Origin: Bacteroidales bacterium
GTDB taxonomy: Bacteria; Bacteroidota; Bacteroidia; Bacteroidales; Lentimicrobiaceae
Assembly: GCA_016709025.1 (NCBI GenBank)
Contig: JADJEQ010000027.1
Location: 1-31,101 of the forward strand
DNA length: 31,101 bases
Direction of reading: 5' to 3'
Made by a program: the position numbers and the translations under genes. The notes under the pieces are model-generated. The model was not told the origin of the DNA. It ran no database searches and was given only the letters and a program-made list of their open reading frames with translations. Shown here one piece after another: positions 1 to 12,100 of this stretch. The first letter of the stretch is position 1; each line of letters starts with the position of its first letter.

Positions 1-420
1 TGCAGGTGGCTGAGGCTTCCCCACCGGCTGGTATTGTGTAATGATGGTTTCTGAAAATTGGTTCAAAGAATATTGAGCTTTACATGATTTTTCAGAGTTA
101 ACAGAACCTTCATTCTGCATTTTCCAGGGTGAATAAATTGATGCTCCCACACAATCCTGAACCGTACAATGAAAAGAAGGATTTGGATCACTTCGAGGCA
201 CACCCAGATTTTGAATATCTGTTTTATTTGGTGTTGAAACACCATCGGACGATATAAGCGATATATCGTTTAAGAACACGACCTGAGTCAGTTGGTATTG
301 GCAAGGCGTTCGGCTTCCATTCCCCTGATAACGATGCGGTTGGTGGCATGAGTTCCGCTCCGCAGCCACTAACCACGGGAATTGTGTTGAGTGTTGTTTG
401 CCATGTTGGCACCGTCAGGA
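1..420 (-). pseudogene. Fragment of a probable secreted protein, unidentified
   Basis: Minus-strand reading gives protein-like stretches in more than one frame, including NTIPVVSGCGAELMPPTAS near 412-350 and a Ser/Asn/Gln-rich stretch toward position 1. The first faintly resembles the LPxVxGxCxAxVxxPTA pattern of HYR domains found in Bacteroidota surface proteins, but the match is too weak to assign. The gene runs off the window at position 1. No start, signal peptide or sorting tail can be placed. It could also be shadow sequence with no coding role. Confidence 0.25.
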
Positions 421-719
421 AAGCGCAAGCCCCCTCCCTTTAGGCACTGAAAGATTGCGAGAACGTTTTGGTGTTTTCTTCTTAACCGGTAGCCTTCGAT
501 GTTGACCTGGTCCAGGTGAATGGTGAGATCCGAAACTGTTTATCGGCGAATTGTCGGATCTAAAGATTGGGGCATAACCACGGACCCAAGTCGCGATAGG
601 AAGCGTGCCGGGGCGATTGATCGTCTGATGAAGCCGTTTGTTTTTATCATTTATTTAGTCACAGCGTGATTTACGTTTTGCGATTACGAATAATAGATAT
701 AGATTGCGAGTTCTCGTCT

Positions 720-905
720 TCTTTTGTCTCCGTTTTTAGACTTCAGAGTGTTCCTCCTCCTTTAACTCTTTTCACTTTCATCCTCTTTTCTCATTTCTCA
801 CTGCTCACCATTTCCACATTTCATTTTTCTTAAAACCCTAACAGGTTGGAAGAAAACCTATTGGGATTCATTTTCATCTCTCACTACTCATTCCTTTCCA
901 CTTTC
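720..905. repeat. Pyrimidine-rich word tract with palindromic module, copy 1
   Basis: The 420-972 gap holds no gene that I can support. Its distal part is a C/T-rich tract made of variants of TTTCACT and TCTCACT words, with an imperfect stem-loop inside. The left arm AACCCTAACAGGTT (834-847) pairs with AACCTATTGGGATT (855-868), followed by CATTTTCATC. The same order of elements (CATTTCATTCTTCT, stem-loop, T-rich tail, TCTCACT words) recurs at 8823-8895 and 8966-9070. Here it lies just beyond the stop of the minus-strand dehydrogenase gene, as expected for a 3'-end or terminator element. Confidence 0.6.
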
Positions 906-971
906 CTCTTCTTCCTTCGCACTGCTTTTTTCAACAGGACCAATCACTATTAATCTTCCCGAAAGTTTCAA

Positions 972-2360
972 TTACATTTCATATATCAACCCGTCGGGGC
1001 CAATCACCCACATTCCGGACGCACTTGATACCTGCAGCAGTTTTTCGGTGTACAGCTGCAGGCCATTGGTCACTACCTCCAGGTAATGACAGGTGAACCA
1101 AACCAAAAGATTGTTCGCCACTTTTTGTGTCTGTCGCCCGGTGAAGAATCATGCCGCATGGCGCTATTGACGAGTCAGTAATGAACAGGTTGCTCCTTCC
1201 CTCGCCTGCGGCCAATTCGGTAAGTATGGTCCCGTTAGTAGTTAATTCCGTAAGAAATAGCAGGCGCCGCATAGTTTTCCGGGTTTACCAATCAGGTTTA
1301 TTTCATCATATCACAGAGACCATGCTCGGTAGTCCAAAGTTCACCGGTAAGCGGATTTATGCAAGTGCCCTGCCAGATTCGGTGTCCTTAGCTGTAAATA
1401 GAAGGAAATGCACCTTTTTAGTATTTTAAAAAGGATTATCCTCAGGATTGACCATAACGGTTGTTCGGTGGTTCGTTCAGTGGTGACTTATCAAGGTTCT
1501 GAGGGAAAATCGAATTGTAGTACTTATTTGATCGCGCGATACCCGAAAAACATGTGGCTGTCAACAAAGGCGGTGTTGCCAAATGATGCGATCAGCATTG
1601 TGATTACCTTCCCTGAATATCAACTGCTGATCCACCAGCTTGTTCACGTTCAAGACGGCCCGCACGTATAATGGCCGTATTACTTTTTGGATTTGACGAT
1701 TTTCGTATCAAGAGCACTGTAAGACAGAATCTCATCCACTTTTTTGTAATCGCAGGACGAGGGCCAATCGAGCGGACCACCTGACCGTCCGCTCTCCAGG
1801 CCGGTAATCCCTTCATATAGGTGCGGAAAGTTTGCCGTTGGGAAAACGTTGACAATAATTTGCCCGACCCGTTCGGAAATCACAGGTCTGCCGCGAGCAG
1901 AAATGCAAGTCCCCACGGTACATCTGATCGGTAACTACCGTTCAATTATGAAATCCTGTACCTCCATTCCGTTACATCGCCTGCTTTACTGCTGGTTTCC
2001 AGTGAACTTCTGTCGTCTGGAATTTCCTTTTTAACATAAGCGGCAAATTCTTCTATTTCGTCTTCCGAAAAAGTCTTCTCCAAATAAAGCATGCCACCCT
2101 CTTCAGGTTTCAGTTTGATACTGCTGATAACCGATGCATTTGGGGGTTCATGCATCCACTTTTTGTGATTAAATTTTTCAAAGTTATCACCATCAACATC
2201 CGGCGCAGTAAGTCTGGTAATTCAGGGCTGCCGGATTTTTCCTGGAAGGACTTAACGGCAAAGAAGAGTCATCTTTCAGTGACATTATTACCGTCATTCC
2301 AGTGAATGCAAGGCTACCGCCAGGAGAAGGCCGGTTGAAATGATCAATGTTCTTTCAGGT
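972..2360 (-). pseudogene. Cytochrome c / PQQ-dependent aldose sugar dehydrogenase, frame-disrupted
   Basis: Reading across frames gives an exported protein. A hydrophobic leader (TGLLLAVALHSL) lies near 2350-2310. A cytochrome c-like segment follows, with YQTYCAGC and then DGDNFEKFNHKKWMH and FSEDEIEEFAAYVKKEI (about 2250-2030). A glucose/sorbosone dehydrogenase propeller comes last: DVPWGLAFL, ISERVGQIIV, KLSAPI, LSYSALDTK, NTAIIRA, KLVDQQLIF, a TEHG-type segment, NGTILTEL, SIAPCGM and GPDGLIY. This family oxidises aldoses with PQQ in the periplasm, and an attached cytochrome c domain would pass electrons on. The heme CxxCH lacks its His because an indel falls there. At least ten frame shifts are needed. 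The C-terminus ends soon after GPDGLIYEM, shorter than usual. The assignment rests on motif order and was not checked by search. Confidence 0.8.
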
Positions 2361-2437
2361 TGAAAATTGACTAGTGGCGGGCCAATCATGAATTATAAAA
2401 CTAATTGAGCAGAAACCCGTTTATTTCTTTGACTTGA

Positions 2438-2890
2438 GCGCGGTGGATTTTGTTGTTATCGGCATTAGATTATAAATCGCGAAGGTTGGCGTAATTCACA
2501 GACTTGCTTCTGAAACTGAGGAAGAAGAGGCACAGAAGTCCCAGACTTGCCAGCCTATGTTATTAGGCATTAGTCGCAGACTTACACAGCAGTTGAAGCC
2601 TATTGATTGCTGAAATAGGCGCTGGTGGATTTTAGTGCTAATCAGCATCAGAATATAAATCATGAAGGCGGGCATAAATCACAGGTTTGCATCCAGGCAC
2701 AGGAAGGAAAGCTGGAGTCGCAGACTTTGCGCCGAAATGTTCCGAAAATGACGATGACGGGCAAAATCGCGGACTTGAGACTGCACTTCATTTTACTTCC
2801 GAAAGCGGTAGTAGACACAAGTCGCAGACGCATCCGCCAACCGTGCCAGCAAATAATGAAAGGCGCAGGTCTGTGACCTGCCCTTACGCG
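2438..2890. repeat. Two-copy ~70-bp repeat and AGTCGCAGACTT-type words
   Basis: This is gene-free spacer between the dehydrogenase leader and the end of the T9SS protein. Two diverged direct copies lie at 2438-2508 and 2618-2690, sharing the order GGTGGATTTT, TATAAATC, GAAGG, CACAG, TTGC. The stretch around and after them repeats words such as AGTCGCAGACTT, CGCAGACTTTGCGCC, CGCGGACTTG and GGCGCAGGTCTGTGACCTGC, which contain AGTCTGCGACT-like dyads. Open frames in it are fortuitous. Confidence 0.55.
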
Positions 2891-2914
2891 AATTGATATG
2901 ATTCAAATCAAGGA

Positions 2915-5900
2915 TCACTTTATAACTGGCATTTTCCTTGATTGTGAGAAACCGCGGCTTCAGTCTGTTAAAATAGATACCATTCGTGAGATTTTTTCGC
3001 AGCGAAGGCTCACTTCCATAGTTTCCGGCCATTACACGCTCGTTTCGCCAGCTTTGCGACTTCGCACCAGCACTGTTGTAGAGTGTCGAGAAACCGGCAC
3101 CCTCTTCAGCTATCCAGGAATTGAATGGTTGTCACCCCGCTGAATGGGTTTGGATAATTCTGTTCCGGGCTGAAACCGGAAATGAGATTCACTGCTCCGG
3201 TTCTGCTGAAAGCCTCACCCAGGCTGAATTCGCCCATGGAAACCGGGCTGCCTGAGTAGGCAGCATCCGGTGCTCGGGTCCAGGTGTAGTTGCCGCTTTC
3301 GAGGCCAGTCAATAGCCATTCAGTTTTCGCACTTGCGTTTCCCGGTTCAGAGATTGCGGGCAGGAACCATTACCTGAACATTGTCCTATGGGAAGCTCCA
3401 GATTGTAGGTTGGGGCACCGGCAGAGGTGTGATCACGTCGCTGCCGGCCAGCCATGTTAAGCAGGCGGGGATTGCAAATGAGTAACATCCAGGACCGACT
3501 TTGGAATGAGAGGTTCATTTCTGAGCTGGAGTATCGTTCCGTGGTACCCCCCCATCTGAGCTTCCACAAGCCCATTTCCGCCGGGAACAAAATACTGACC
3601 GGCAATAAAGTAATCGAGATCCGCCTTCTCCATCGATATCCAGCCAGGAAAATCCTCCGCGATCACCCCGCAGCGGTGCCGGAAGTTCGTTCCGGATTCG
3701 GTGAAAACCCGCCGGTATTGGAGTACAAATCCGGCGCGGCGCTAAGATAACGGGCCCGAAGTGTAGTTCCCAGCCAACAGAATATCCATGTCTCCATCAG
3801 GTCATACCGTCAGCCAGGTTGCCGCCGTCAGATCAAACGCCCCCCACACGCGGGTATGTCTACGGGTATTACCATAGGAATATAATTTTCATTGTCGTTA
3901 CGATAGATTCGTAACGCCATGTGGGTGTAACTTCCATCCGTTTCGTGGTGCTACCGGCAACAGAGATGTCGAGATCGCCATCTCCATCATCAGTCTCCCC
4001 GTTGAGCCTCTCCGCCTCCCAACATTCATGCTTTGAAGATATCTTCACCAACAAAGGCTCCGTTCCATCGTTTCGGCCCAACGGCAGATGAAGCTACTTT
4101 CCCGTCAACTGAGAAATATTATGGATGACAAGGTCGAGATCCTGGTCGCCATCAAAATCAGCCCAGGCTTGCTCTTGCGCATGAGAGGTGGGTGCAAATA
4201 GGGAATCGAAGGCGGTGAATACAAATCCTCCATTTGCCATCGGAACCATCGTTGCGCATTAACGCAGTAAATTTATTTTGAAGATTCAAAATCGAAAACC
4301 GATGGCAATCGAGCTCGCACGGTCTTCATCGTTGTCGTAATCGGCCCAGGTAACCGAGCGGAGATCAGAATTCCAGCTGGCTGTTGTCTTCCCAGTATCC
4401 GGGAAATTAGCAGCGGTCGACACCAGTGTTCCCTGCTTCATTGCGGTAAATAACGGTTGCAGCATCAGTTCGCAGCTGCAAGATCGAGGTCACCCGTCGC
4501 CCATCATCGGCCAAACGGGAACAGAAGAACCTGTAGTCCGATCAGCGAGAGGGCACTTCAAAATAGGAAAACTCCCATTCATCTGTTCCAGCGGGATAAT
4601 CGTTTGCGCCAACAGAACCAGTTTTATCTTCGACACTCATTTCATAAACCATAATAACCCAGCACACTGCAATGCCTCTGAGTCACCGTCACTATCATAG
4701 TCGTAGCGCGGTGGTGATCACCCAAAAATCTTCATCCTGGGGTGTTACGAACAACGGATCAGGAGGTTATTTCAGTAAGAATCGCCAAATATACCCCTGG
4801 TCCGGGCTGAGCCACTGCAACCTGAGCATGTTCCCTGTCTGCATCATCATCGGTAACGGTGAAACAACGTAAGTGTTTGCCATTTCATAAGTGTGCGTTG
4901 GATTCCTGAAGGTCAGAAGCAATTCCATCGGCAAAATCCTGACCAGCCGGTGATAAAGCCGTCAGGATCGGTACTCGTGTCTGTGAAAACAACTACAAAG
5001 AGGCCAGTGTTTCGAAAATCCAAAGAGGCTGCCGGTAGCTGGTTTTGCGGAGGAAAGTGGTAGTACATTAAATCAGCCAATATAACCCTGGCCAACCAGC
5101 TTGATCCAGGCATCGCCTGCCGCATTGGCTGCAATGGCGCCGAAACTGCGGAAACCTGCAGATCGGTTTGCCATAGCAGCCCAGTTCTGTATATTGGCAG
5201 TGTAATAAACCAAATTGCTATTGGTGCTAAGCCAGAAATTAAATCGGCTCCCCACCAGGAAGAATATACATGCAAAATCATCAAACATGTTAGGTGTTGA
5301 ATTGTTTGCCAGTTCAATCCGCCGTCTGTGCTCAGATGGCTTCACCACTTCATATACCTACTGCATACCTGTGTTTTCGTCAAAGAAGTCCATATCCCTG
5401 ATCGGGTTTAGAATACCGGGTAGTACCGCCTGATTCCAGGTAGCACCGTTGTCGGAACTTCTGTAAAAGTCTGGGAATGGCGGCAGCCCAAATGTGTTGG
5501 CTCCTTCCACATCTATTCACTTCTGTAAGCGCCCAGAATATCGAGGACTGGTGTCCAGGTATCCCCGCCATCAGTGGTCTATATACAAGGACCATTCTTA
5601 TATCCTTGTCCAGTAACCCAGCCGTTGTTAATATCTATAAAATGAATGTCTTCGACCGATAAGTCATCAGGTTTTGAAGAGGTGCGACCAAATGGCCATT
5701 TATCACGCGCTTTTATATACCTGTTCGATTCATCAACTTAACCACTAAATTCTGCTGGTCAATAGTATGAACCGCCTTAAGATGGGTACTGAAGCACAGT
5801 CACAAAACCCATCCGGGCGATGTTCCATCGCTGCTCAAGAAGCGTTCCGTTTTCGCCCACGGCGATCAGACGCCGTTTGGAAACCGGCCGTATCGTTCAG

Positions 5901-7039
5901 CCCGACGATCCGCTGCCGCTGATTTGTGTCCGGAAGCCCGCTATCAGTGGTTTTGACAATAAAACCGGCTCCATAACCGATGGCCCGTTTGGGCATCAGC
6001 AGAAGACCCGGAGCAACACTGCTCGGGTAAGCAGGCATTGGACAGAGAGAGGTAAAAGGTTTTAGCCAGAATCAGGACACACCCGCTCGGATGAATGGAA
6101 TATATTTCCAAAATTATCTGGAAGCGACGACGTTTTTGTATCGGCGGATTCCAAGGTGTAAGATCCCTTCAGGCTTGGGCTCACCAAGATCCGGTCAGGT
6201 AAATTACGCCATCCGCCTATTACAGAATACGATCGTAATAGTCAGGGAAGTCGCCGCTCCCTGCCCCACGCCGGGACTGCAGAAGTTGATAAAGACAGGA
6301 GCTGTATGACCTGCCGGTGCAAAATGCCGGAAACCCAGCTTGGCCCCCATCTGTAGAACGGACAAAAACATCATCTGCGAGCCAACCTTTACGGTCATGA
6401 AGAAAAGCGGCTGAGGCCATGCAGAATATACCGGATTAAGGAGGTTCCGCCGTCGGATGTATATAAATTTTGGTGAGGGGCTCCGCCGATGCCATTTAAA
6501 TTATCCGAAAAGTCAAACGAAAGCTCGGCTCCATTTGGGGAATTCATTTTCCAGCTAATGCCCCGTCCATACTGACTACTAGCCAGGGGTACCGGTCGCC
6601 AGACCGAAAATCAAGTATAAAGTTTCACCAAATAAGTGGACTAAGCAGGAAGTTCCGTCCAGGTGGATTTCCACCATCAATTGGTACTGATGAATTTCAT
6701 TTCCTCAAGCCCAGCCGTGCTGCTGTCGAAAAAAAGAGCCTTAGGGTATAGATTAGACAGGGAAAATGGAATGTCGCATTGCACCCAGGAAGCACCACCG
6801 TCGTTTGATTCAAAAAGGCTCCGCGCAAATGTCGAAGGACGTATAATCAGTGGCAATAGGGCCCGATCGGGGTAAATTGCGCCGATACCTCACATCAAGA
6901 TTGGTCAGGAGAGGGCTTTGGGTGTTCCATTTGCGCCATGGTGGCAGATGAAACTAAAAGAAGCACCATCAGAAATAACCTGCAAGTTTTGCCAGGGCTG
7001 TCAGGACAATGCATCTACAAAATGTAATCTATTTTTCAT
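2915..7039 (-). pseudogene. Large T9SS-secreted protein with YCF48/BNR-like and FG-GAP/VCBS-like repeats, frame-disrupted
   Basis: The reconstructed minus-strand product is about 1,370 codons. N-terminus: a leader ending MVLLLVSSATMAQ near 6950, then propeller repeats of the photosystem II assembly YCF48/BNR kind (ESNDGGASWVQCDIPF, YRTTDGGDTWTPVLDILG, NRFNFWLSTNS, NRSAGFRSFGAIAANAAGDA) down to about 4900. The middle (4700-3500) has FG-GAP/VCBS-like calcium-loop repeats (DYDND, GDLDLAAAN, DGDGDLDISVAG, DIDGEGGLDYFIAGQ). The C-terminus is a T9SS type A tail: SGFSPEQNYPNPFSGVTTIQF, LTNGIYF and GFSQSRKMPVIK before a TGA at 2915. Such proteins are exported by Sec, moved across the outer membrane by T9SS and cleaved at the tail. 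Twenty or more frame breaks prevent any single long ORF. It is divergent from the GH53 gene. Confidence 0.78.
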
Positions 7040-7223
7040 GGTCCGGATTTTAATTTCGCTACGAATAAATACACCCGGCAGACCAGTGCAAAGCAATAAT
7101 TTTCTTACCTGGTATAAACAACCCCCCGAGCAGGAAATTGGTGATTTACCGGATGTGGTGGAAATATAATTCTTCCTGGATGGAGTGGTATTTTTACGGG
7201 AAGAATTCCGATAACAACTTTTA

Positions 7224-7251
7224 TTGCTGTCTTACAATGATTGTATCTTTC
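7224..7251 (+). promoter_or_regulatory. Possible promoter of the GH53 gene
   Basis: TTG at 7224-7226, a 17-nt spacer, and TATCTTTC at 7244-7251, one mismatch from the Bacteroidota TAnnTTTG -7 element. The ATG at 7275 would follow about 20 nt after initiation. Moderate because of the mismatch and short spacer. Confidence 0.4.
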
Positions 7252-7274
7252 AGATCGGTAAAAACTGAACAATT

Positions 7275-8748
7275 ATGGAAACTCCTTTTAGCCTGCCTTG
7301 GCATCACTGTCAGCCTTCTTCAGCCTGCAGCAGCACACAAACACCGGAAAGGAGTTCCGATCTTTCTGCTCTCTGTCCTTCAAATCCACCGGGAAACCTG
7401 AAACCATAGTGCTTGCCTGTACTGAAACAGCACTTGTAGCCAGTGGAACAGATGAAACGAGGCTACGAGGGTCTGCTGTGGCGGACAGCGCCGATATGGA
7501 ACTGATGGATACTTATTGCTTCCATTCCAGTTCTGTACGAGGGGATGCCTCTCTGTTTGGTTGCCGACACCTTTACCCCAGGCTTCTGGTAGAGTAGAAC
7601 CGATTCCCGTCACCATTGGCTATCACCCTCGAAAACAGGGTAATGGAGTTATCCTCTCGGCGGGGACCTCTTTTGGGAAATTCAAAGTGGAAGTCAGCGC
7701 CATTGGCGTATGGCCCGGCATCGCATGAGACCATCTTATCCCTTCATCGGTGAAATTGTGATGAAACCTCAGCGAATCAGCTCATTCCGGCGAAAACAGA
7801 AATGTTCGAAGATATGGTCAGGGCAGAGCTATCTCCTTCCACTTTAGCTCAGAAGCTGAAGGAAAGATATTCCAGGACTGAGGAGATGGCTGAAAAGGAT
7901 GCCATGAATACTGAAAGCCATGGATTCAATTACATCCGCCTGCGCATCTTTTTGAACCTGGAACTTAAAAATTTACTCACCAAGAAAGGTTGTACACTGG
8001 TCATTGCCTTTGTGGCCCGACGTATAAAGATGCCGGGATTAAAGACTTCCTGTGATTTCATTACAGCGACTATTGTACGCCGATCCACAGCAACAGTTCA
8101 AGCCGGCTGCGTGGAAGGTCAGGACTTTAAACGCTGCAGGCCAGCCTGAAGGAATACACCAAAGCCACTCTCCTCCAGCCTGAAGGAACTGAGGCACCTG
8201 CCGCAGATGGTCCGGGGTAGGCAATGAGATCAGCTTAAGCGGAATAGGATTGGCCCGGAAGGTCACATCAGCAATCCCGATAACCTTGCAGCCTGCTCAG
8301 AGCAGGGCGTTGAATTTTGCCGTGAAGTTGATCCCGAGTACAGTGGCCGGTGCCCTTGCGCTCCGGTGGTCCAGCGAGGAAGGGGCCTTGTTTCTGGTTC
8401 GATAATATGATTGCCCGGGGCGTAAAATTCGATGTCGTAGGACTCTCTTATTATCCCCGTTATTTTGACACCTGGATGACCTGAATACCACCACTGTGAG
8501 TCTATCTGGCGAGAACGCTACCAAGGATATCAATGCTCAACTGGTCCGGCGCGCGAAGCAGGAGCTCAACGACATGGTTTTTTAACCTTCCGAGCGAACA
8601 GGGTAATGGCACCTGCATCTAGGGGCCCTGAATACCTAGGAGACAGCTGTGTTTGATCAACTTCAGGACAATGCCCTGGAAGAGATCCAGGATTTATGAT
8701 AAAGTAGCTGAAAAATATCTGAAGGAAGGTAAAAGAATAAAACTATAA
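7275..8748 (+). pseudogene. GH53 arabinogalactan endo-beta-1,4-galactanase with Ig-like domain, frame-disrupted
   Basis: The product starts with a signal peptide (KLLLACLGITVSLLQPAAA). An Ig-like region follows (TALVASGTDETRLR, GDASLFG, GNGVILSAGTSFGKFKVEV; 7400-7720), like those in Bacteroidota glycosidases. A GH53 domain comes next: SHGFNYIRLRIFLN, KKGC, FARRIKMPG, LKEYTKATL, GNEIS, YPRY/HLDDL, KQELNDMVF, SEQGNGTCI, and VAEKYLKEGKRIKL before TAA at 8746-8748. GH53 enzymes cut beta-1,4-galactan side chains of pectin. The acid/base motif GNE is visible (about 8220-8232). The second catalytic Glu motif (usually VVEYS) is not: the aligned stretch reads DINAQLVRRAKQELND in one frame. Many frame shifts are present. 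It converges with the VPS10-type gene. Confidence 0.82.
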
Positions 8749-8822
8749 ATCTATCAAGATGAGCAGGAGCAGACCCAAAAAAATCCATGTTTCACCCCCC
8801 CCTCTGCTCTCCGTATCCATTA

Positions 8823-9070
8823 TACATTTCATTCTTCTATTTAAAACCCTAACTTGGGATTTAGAAAATATTATTGGGTTTTATTTTCATTTCAGGCTTC
8901 TAGCTACTTAGAAATTCATACTGTTTTCCACTCTTACTCCTCGGCTCTTCCAATATCCCACACTTCACATTTCATTCTTCTTTTACCAAACCTAAACAGG
9001 CTGGACTTCGACGAGGCTCAGGCACCCAGAAGAAAACCTGGCAGGGTTTATTTTTATCTCTCACTCTTTT
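8823..9070. repeat. Palindromic terminator-like module, copies 2 and 3
   Basis: This spacer lies between two convergent genes. Copy 2 (8823-8895) has CATTTCATTCTTCT, AAACCCTAACTTGGGATTT, then TTATTGGGTTTTATTTTC. Copy 3 (8966-9070) has the same lead-in, an ACCAAACCTAAACAGG arm, the insert ACTTCGACGAGGCTCAGG, the arm AACCTGGCAGGGTTT and TATTTTTATC. Both end in T-rich runs and TCTCACT words, as in copy 1. The position between convergent stops fits a bidirectional terminator. The CTTCGAC..GCTCAG insert resembles a short repeat widespread in bacterial intergenic DNA. Confidence 0.6.
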
Positions 9071-9103
9071 CCTCTTCACTTTTCACTCTTTCACTCTGCT
9101 CTC

Positions 9104-12100
9104 TCACTCCCAGTTTGGCAGCCTCCCCCAAGTGTATAAACCATCCGGCTTTCTCGTTTCAATTTCGATTGCCGGTACATCGGTTTCGCTAGATCTACTT
9201 CAGCTATGTACAGAGCGGAGGAGCTCATCGCCGGATGATTTCATAGGAAATGCGATGTGCTGGTTGGAGCAGAATGCTGCCATAGAATGCATAGATAATA
9301 TTTCCAGCCTTTCGTTAGTCCCCGAAACCTAGGCAGGTGGATTTCCTCGCGGCTGGCTTTCCGGATCTTTTGCCGTTTGAAGGCTAAAGGATTTCGTCAA
9401 CCTTCAAGCAAAGGAATAATAGATACGGGCGCTTCGAGCTCGGGCGTGCGCGGAGTGTCTGATGGAGCGCTGCCTGCTGCATGGTGACCAGTTTTCTCAA
9501 GGTTCTTCGACAAAATTGTCCGGTGCCCTGCACCTTACGAGATAAATTCAGCCACCTGTTGCTGGAAGAGCAACAAGTGCTGCCCAGCTCAGCAGAGCAG
9601 GTGGTGTTGTTCAACGACCAGGCATTACAAAAGGCACCTGTCCGGCCAGTTTTACTTTTACCTCCACCACCGCAAACATACTCAGCAACCTGGCTTGCCA
9701 GCATGACAAACAACCCGAAATTTCCTTCCCTAGGGACCGGAATTTATCGCCGGGAGTTCCTACCGGGATGCACCCCTTATAACGAAGATCCCAAACAAAT
9801 TCGGTTTAGTCCTTTGGAAGGTTTGCTGCATACGCTGCGAACACTGCGCCCCTGCTTCATCGTTAATGGTAAAAATAAGATAAGAGGCAACTTCATTTCC
9901 TCTGCCCCGAGTTCCTGCTTCCGTCGGTTGCGGTATTCTTTCTCCTTTTTTGAACAGCTCCTTTTCTTTATCCTGCCTTTTTTCGAGGAGGGTCTGGGGA
10001 ACCTCTTTCAGCCACCATGAGAAGGTGGCACCGAAGTCAGGATTTTTTGCTGCAAAATAAGACGATCCCTGTCCGTATTTTCCCCCGGTTTCCACAAACA
10101 TCAGGGCGTTCTTGATCCCGAAAAGGTGTGCCGGGCTCTCCATAATGGCCTTATTGACTGTCCGCAGCGGGGTGTAATCTTCCATGATGTAAAATCCACG
10201 TCCGAAGGTGGCCAGTACCAGGTCATTCTCACGTTTCTGAATAACCATATCCCTTACCGAAATGGTCGGAAGCCCGCTCTTCAGGGCGGTCCACTGACCA
10301 CCCCCGTCGATGCTGAAATAAACGCCGAATTCTGTCCCCACAAAAAGAAGATCAGGATTGACATGATCCTGAACAATACTGTGAACCGTCCCGTTCTCCG
10401 GCAGATTGGAAGCAATGGATACCCATGTCTTCCCCTTATCGGAACTTTTCAGCAGGTATGGCCTGAAATCATCGCGTTTGATGTTGTCAAAGGCAGCAAA
10501 AACAACATTTTCATCAAACTGTGAAGCAAGGATATCTGCAACAAAGGTGTATTCGGGTACGCCGGGGAACTTTCCTGCCTTACTCCACGTTTTTGCATCA
10601 CCGGTTACCTGAATCAGCCCGTCGTCGGTTCCGGCATACAGCAGGTTTTCTTACCGGAGACTCCTCCAGAGAAACGATCAGTCCATACTGCGAAGTGGAC
10701 ACATCCTTGGCTACCGCATCGGCGCTCCAGTATTTGCCCATAACCGGCCAGGTGTTGCGGTCGGTACCTGTCGATAAATCCTCGGAGATCACCTGCCAGG
10801 TATTGCCCCGGTCATCGCTCCTGAAAACTTTATTGGCTGCCACATACAGCCGCGTTGGTGAATGTTTGCTGATAAACAGCGGGGTATCCCAGTACCATTT
10901 ATAGGTATCTTCCCCTTTGCGTGGCTCCGGACGGATATCAATGGCTTCCCCGCTCTTTCTGTCGTATCGGACCATGTTACCGTACTGCGCTTCGGCATAT
11001 ACAATGTTGGGATCGGTCGGATCAACCGCTGTCCAGAAACCATCACCGCCATTGGTAACAAACCATTCATCGTTCACTACACCAGACCACTCAGGTGTTG
11101 CGCGATGGGCCACCCATGCTGCTGTTATCCTGGGTTCCTCCGTAACATAATAAAATGGCAGGCTGTTATCGACATTTACCCTGTAAAACTGGGTTACCGG
11201 CAGGTTGTTCTTGAAATGGAAGTCCTGTCCGCCATCCCAGGTTTCATAGATTCCACCATCACCACCGATCAGGTAATGGTTTGTATTTGAAGGATCAATC
11301 CACATGGCATGATCGTCAACATGGCGGTTTTTGGTGCTCACATTCTTCCAGGTTTTCCCACCGTCTTCGGTATATTGCGAAAAAGTCTCCACTGAATAAA
11401 CCTTGTCTTTATCCCCGGGATCACCGTATATTTCATTGTAGTATTGTCCCTGCGCAGTATGCCCGCTCATTTTCGACCAGGATGCCCCCCGGTCGGTGGT
11501 CCGGAAGAATCCACCGGTTTCACCGGCAGCTTCTATGATCGCATAAAGGATATCAGGATTGGCCGGAGAAATGGCAATCCCGATTCCTCCCACATCGCCT
11601 GAAGGCAGTCCGGAAGCAAGTTTCTCCCAGGTGGCCCCGGCATCGGTTGATTTCCAGATGCCCGATTCAGGTCCGCCTCCGATTTTTGTAAAGTCATGAC
11701 GCCGGCGCTGTTCGGATGTTGCATACAATACAGACGGATTACGAGGATCGAGGATAACATTGTTTACCCCGGTATTTTCGCTGATGTTCAGCACCTTGTT
11801 CCAGGTTTTGCCACCGTCGGTGGTTTTAAAGAGCCACGGTCGCCGCCCGGTCCCCAGACAGATCCTTCAGCAGCCACGTAAACCACATTGGTATTCCGGG
11901 GATCAATCGCGATCATTCCGATCTGCCGTGATTCCTTCAGACCCATGTTCTTCCAGCTTTTGCCCCCGTCGGTTGTTTTATAAACACCATCGCCATACCC
12001 CAGTGCCCGCTGGTGATTGTTTTCGCCGCTGCCGGCCCACACCACATTGGTGTTTTCAGGATCCATGGCCAGACAACCGATGGAATAGGACCCGTAATTA

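Noticed and set aside
9481..10020. 179-codon plus-strand open frame
   Set aside because: It is antisense to the VPS10-type gene, whose BNR and C-terminal motifs are clear on the minus strand.
10862..11290. 142-codon plus-strand open frame
   Set aside because: Antisense to the best-preserved part of the VPS10-type propeller gene.
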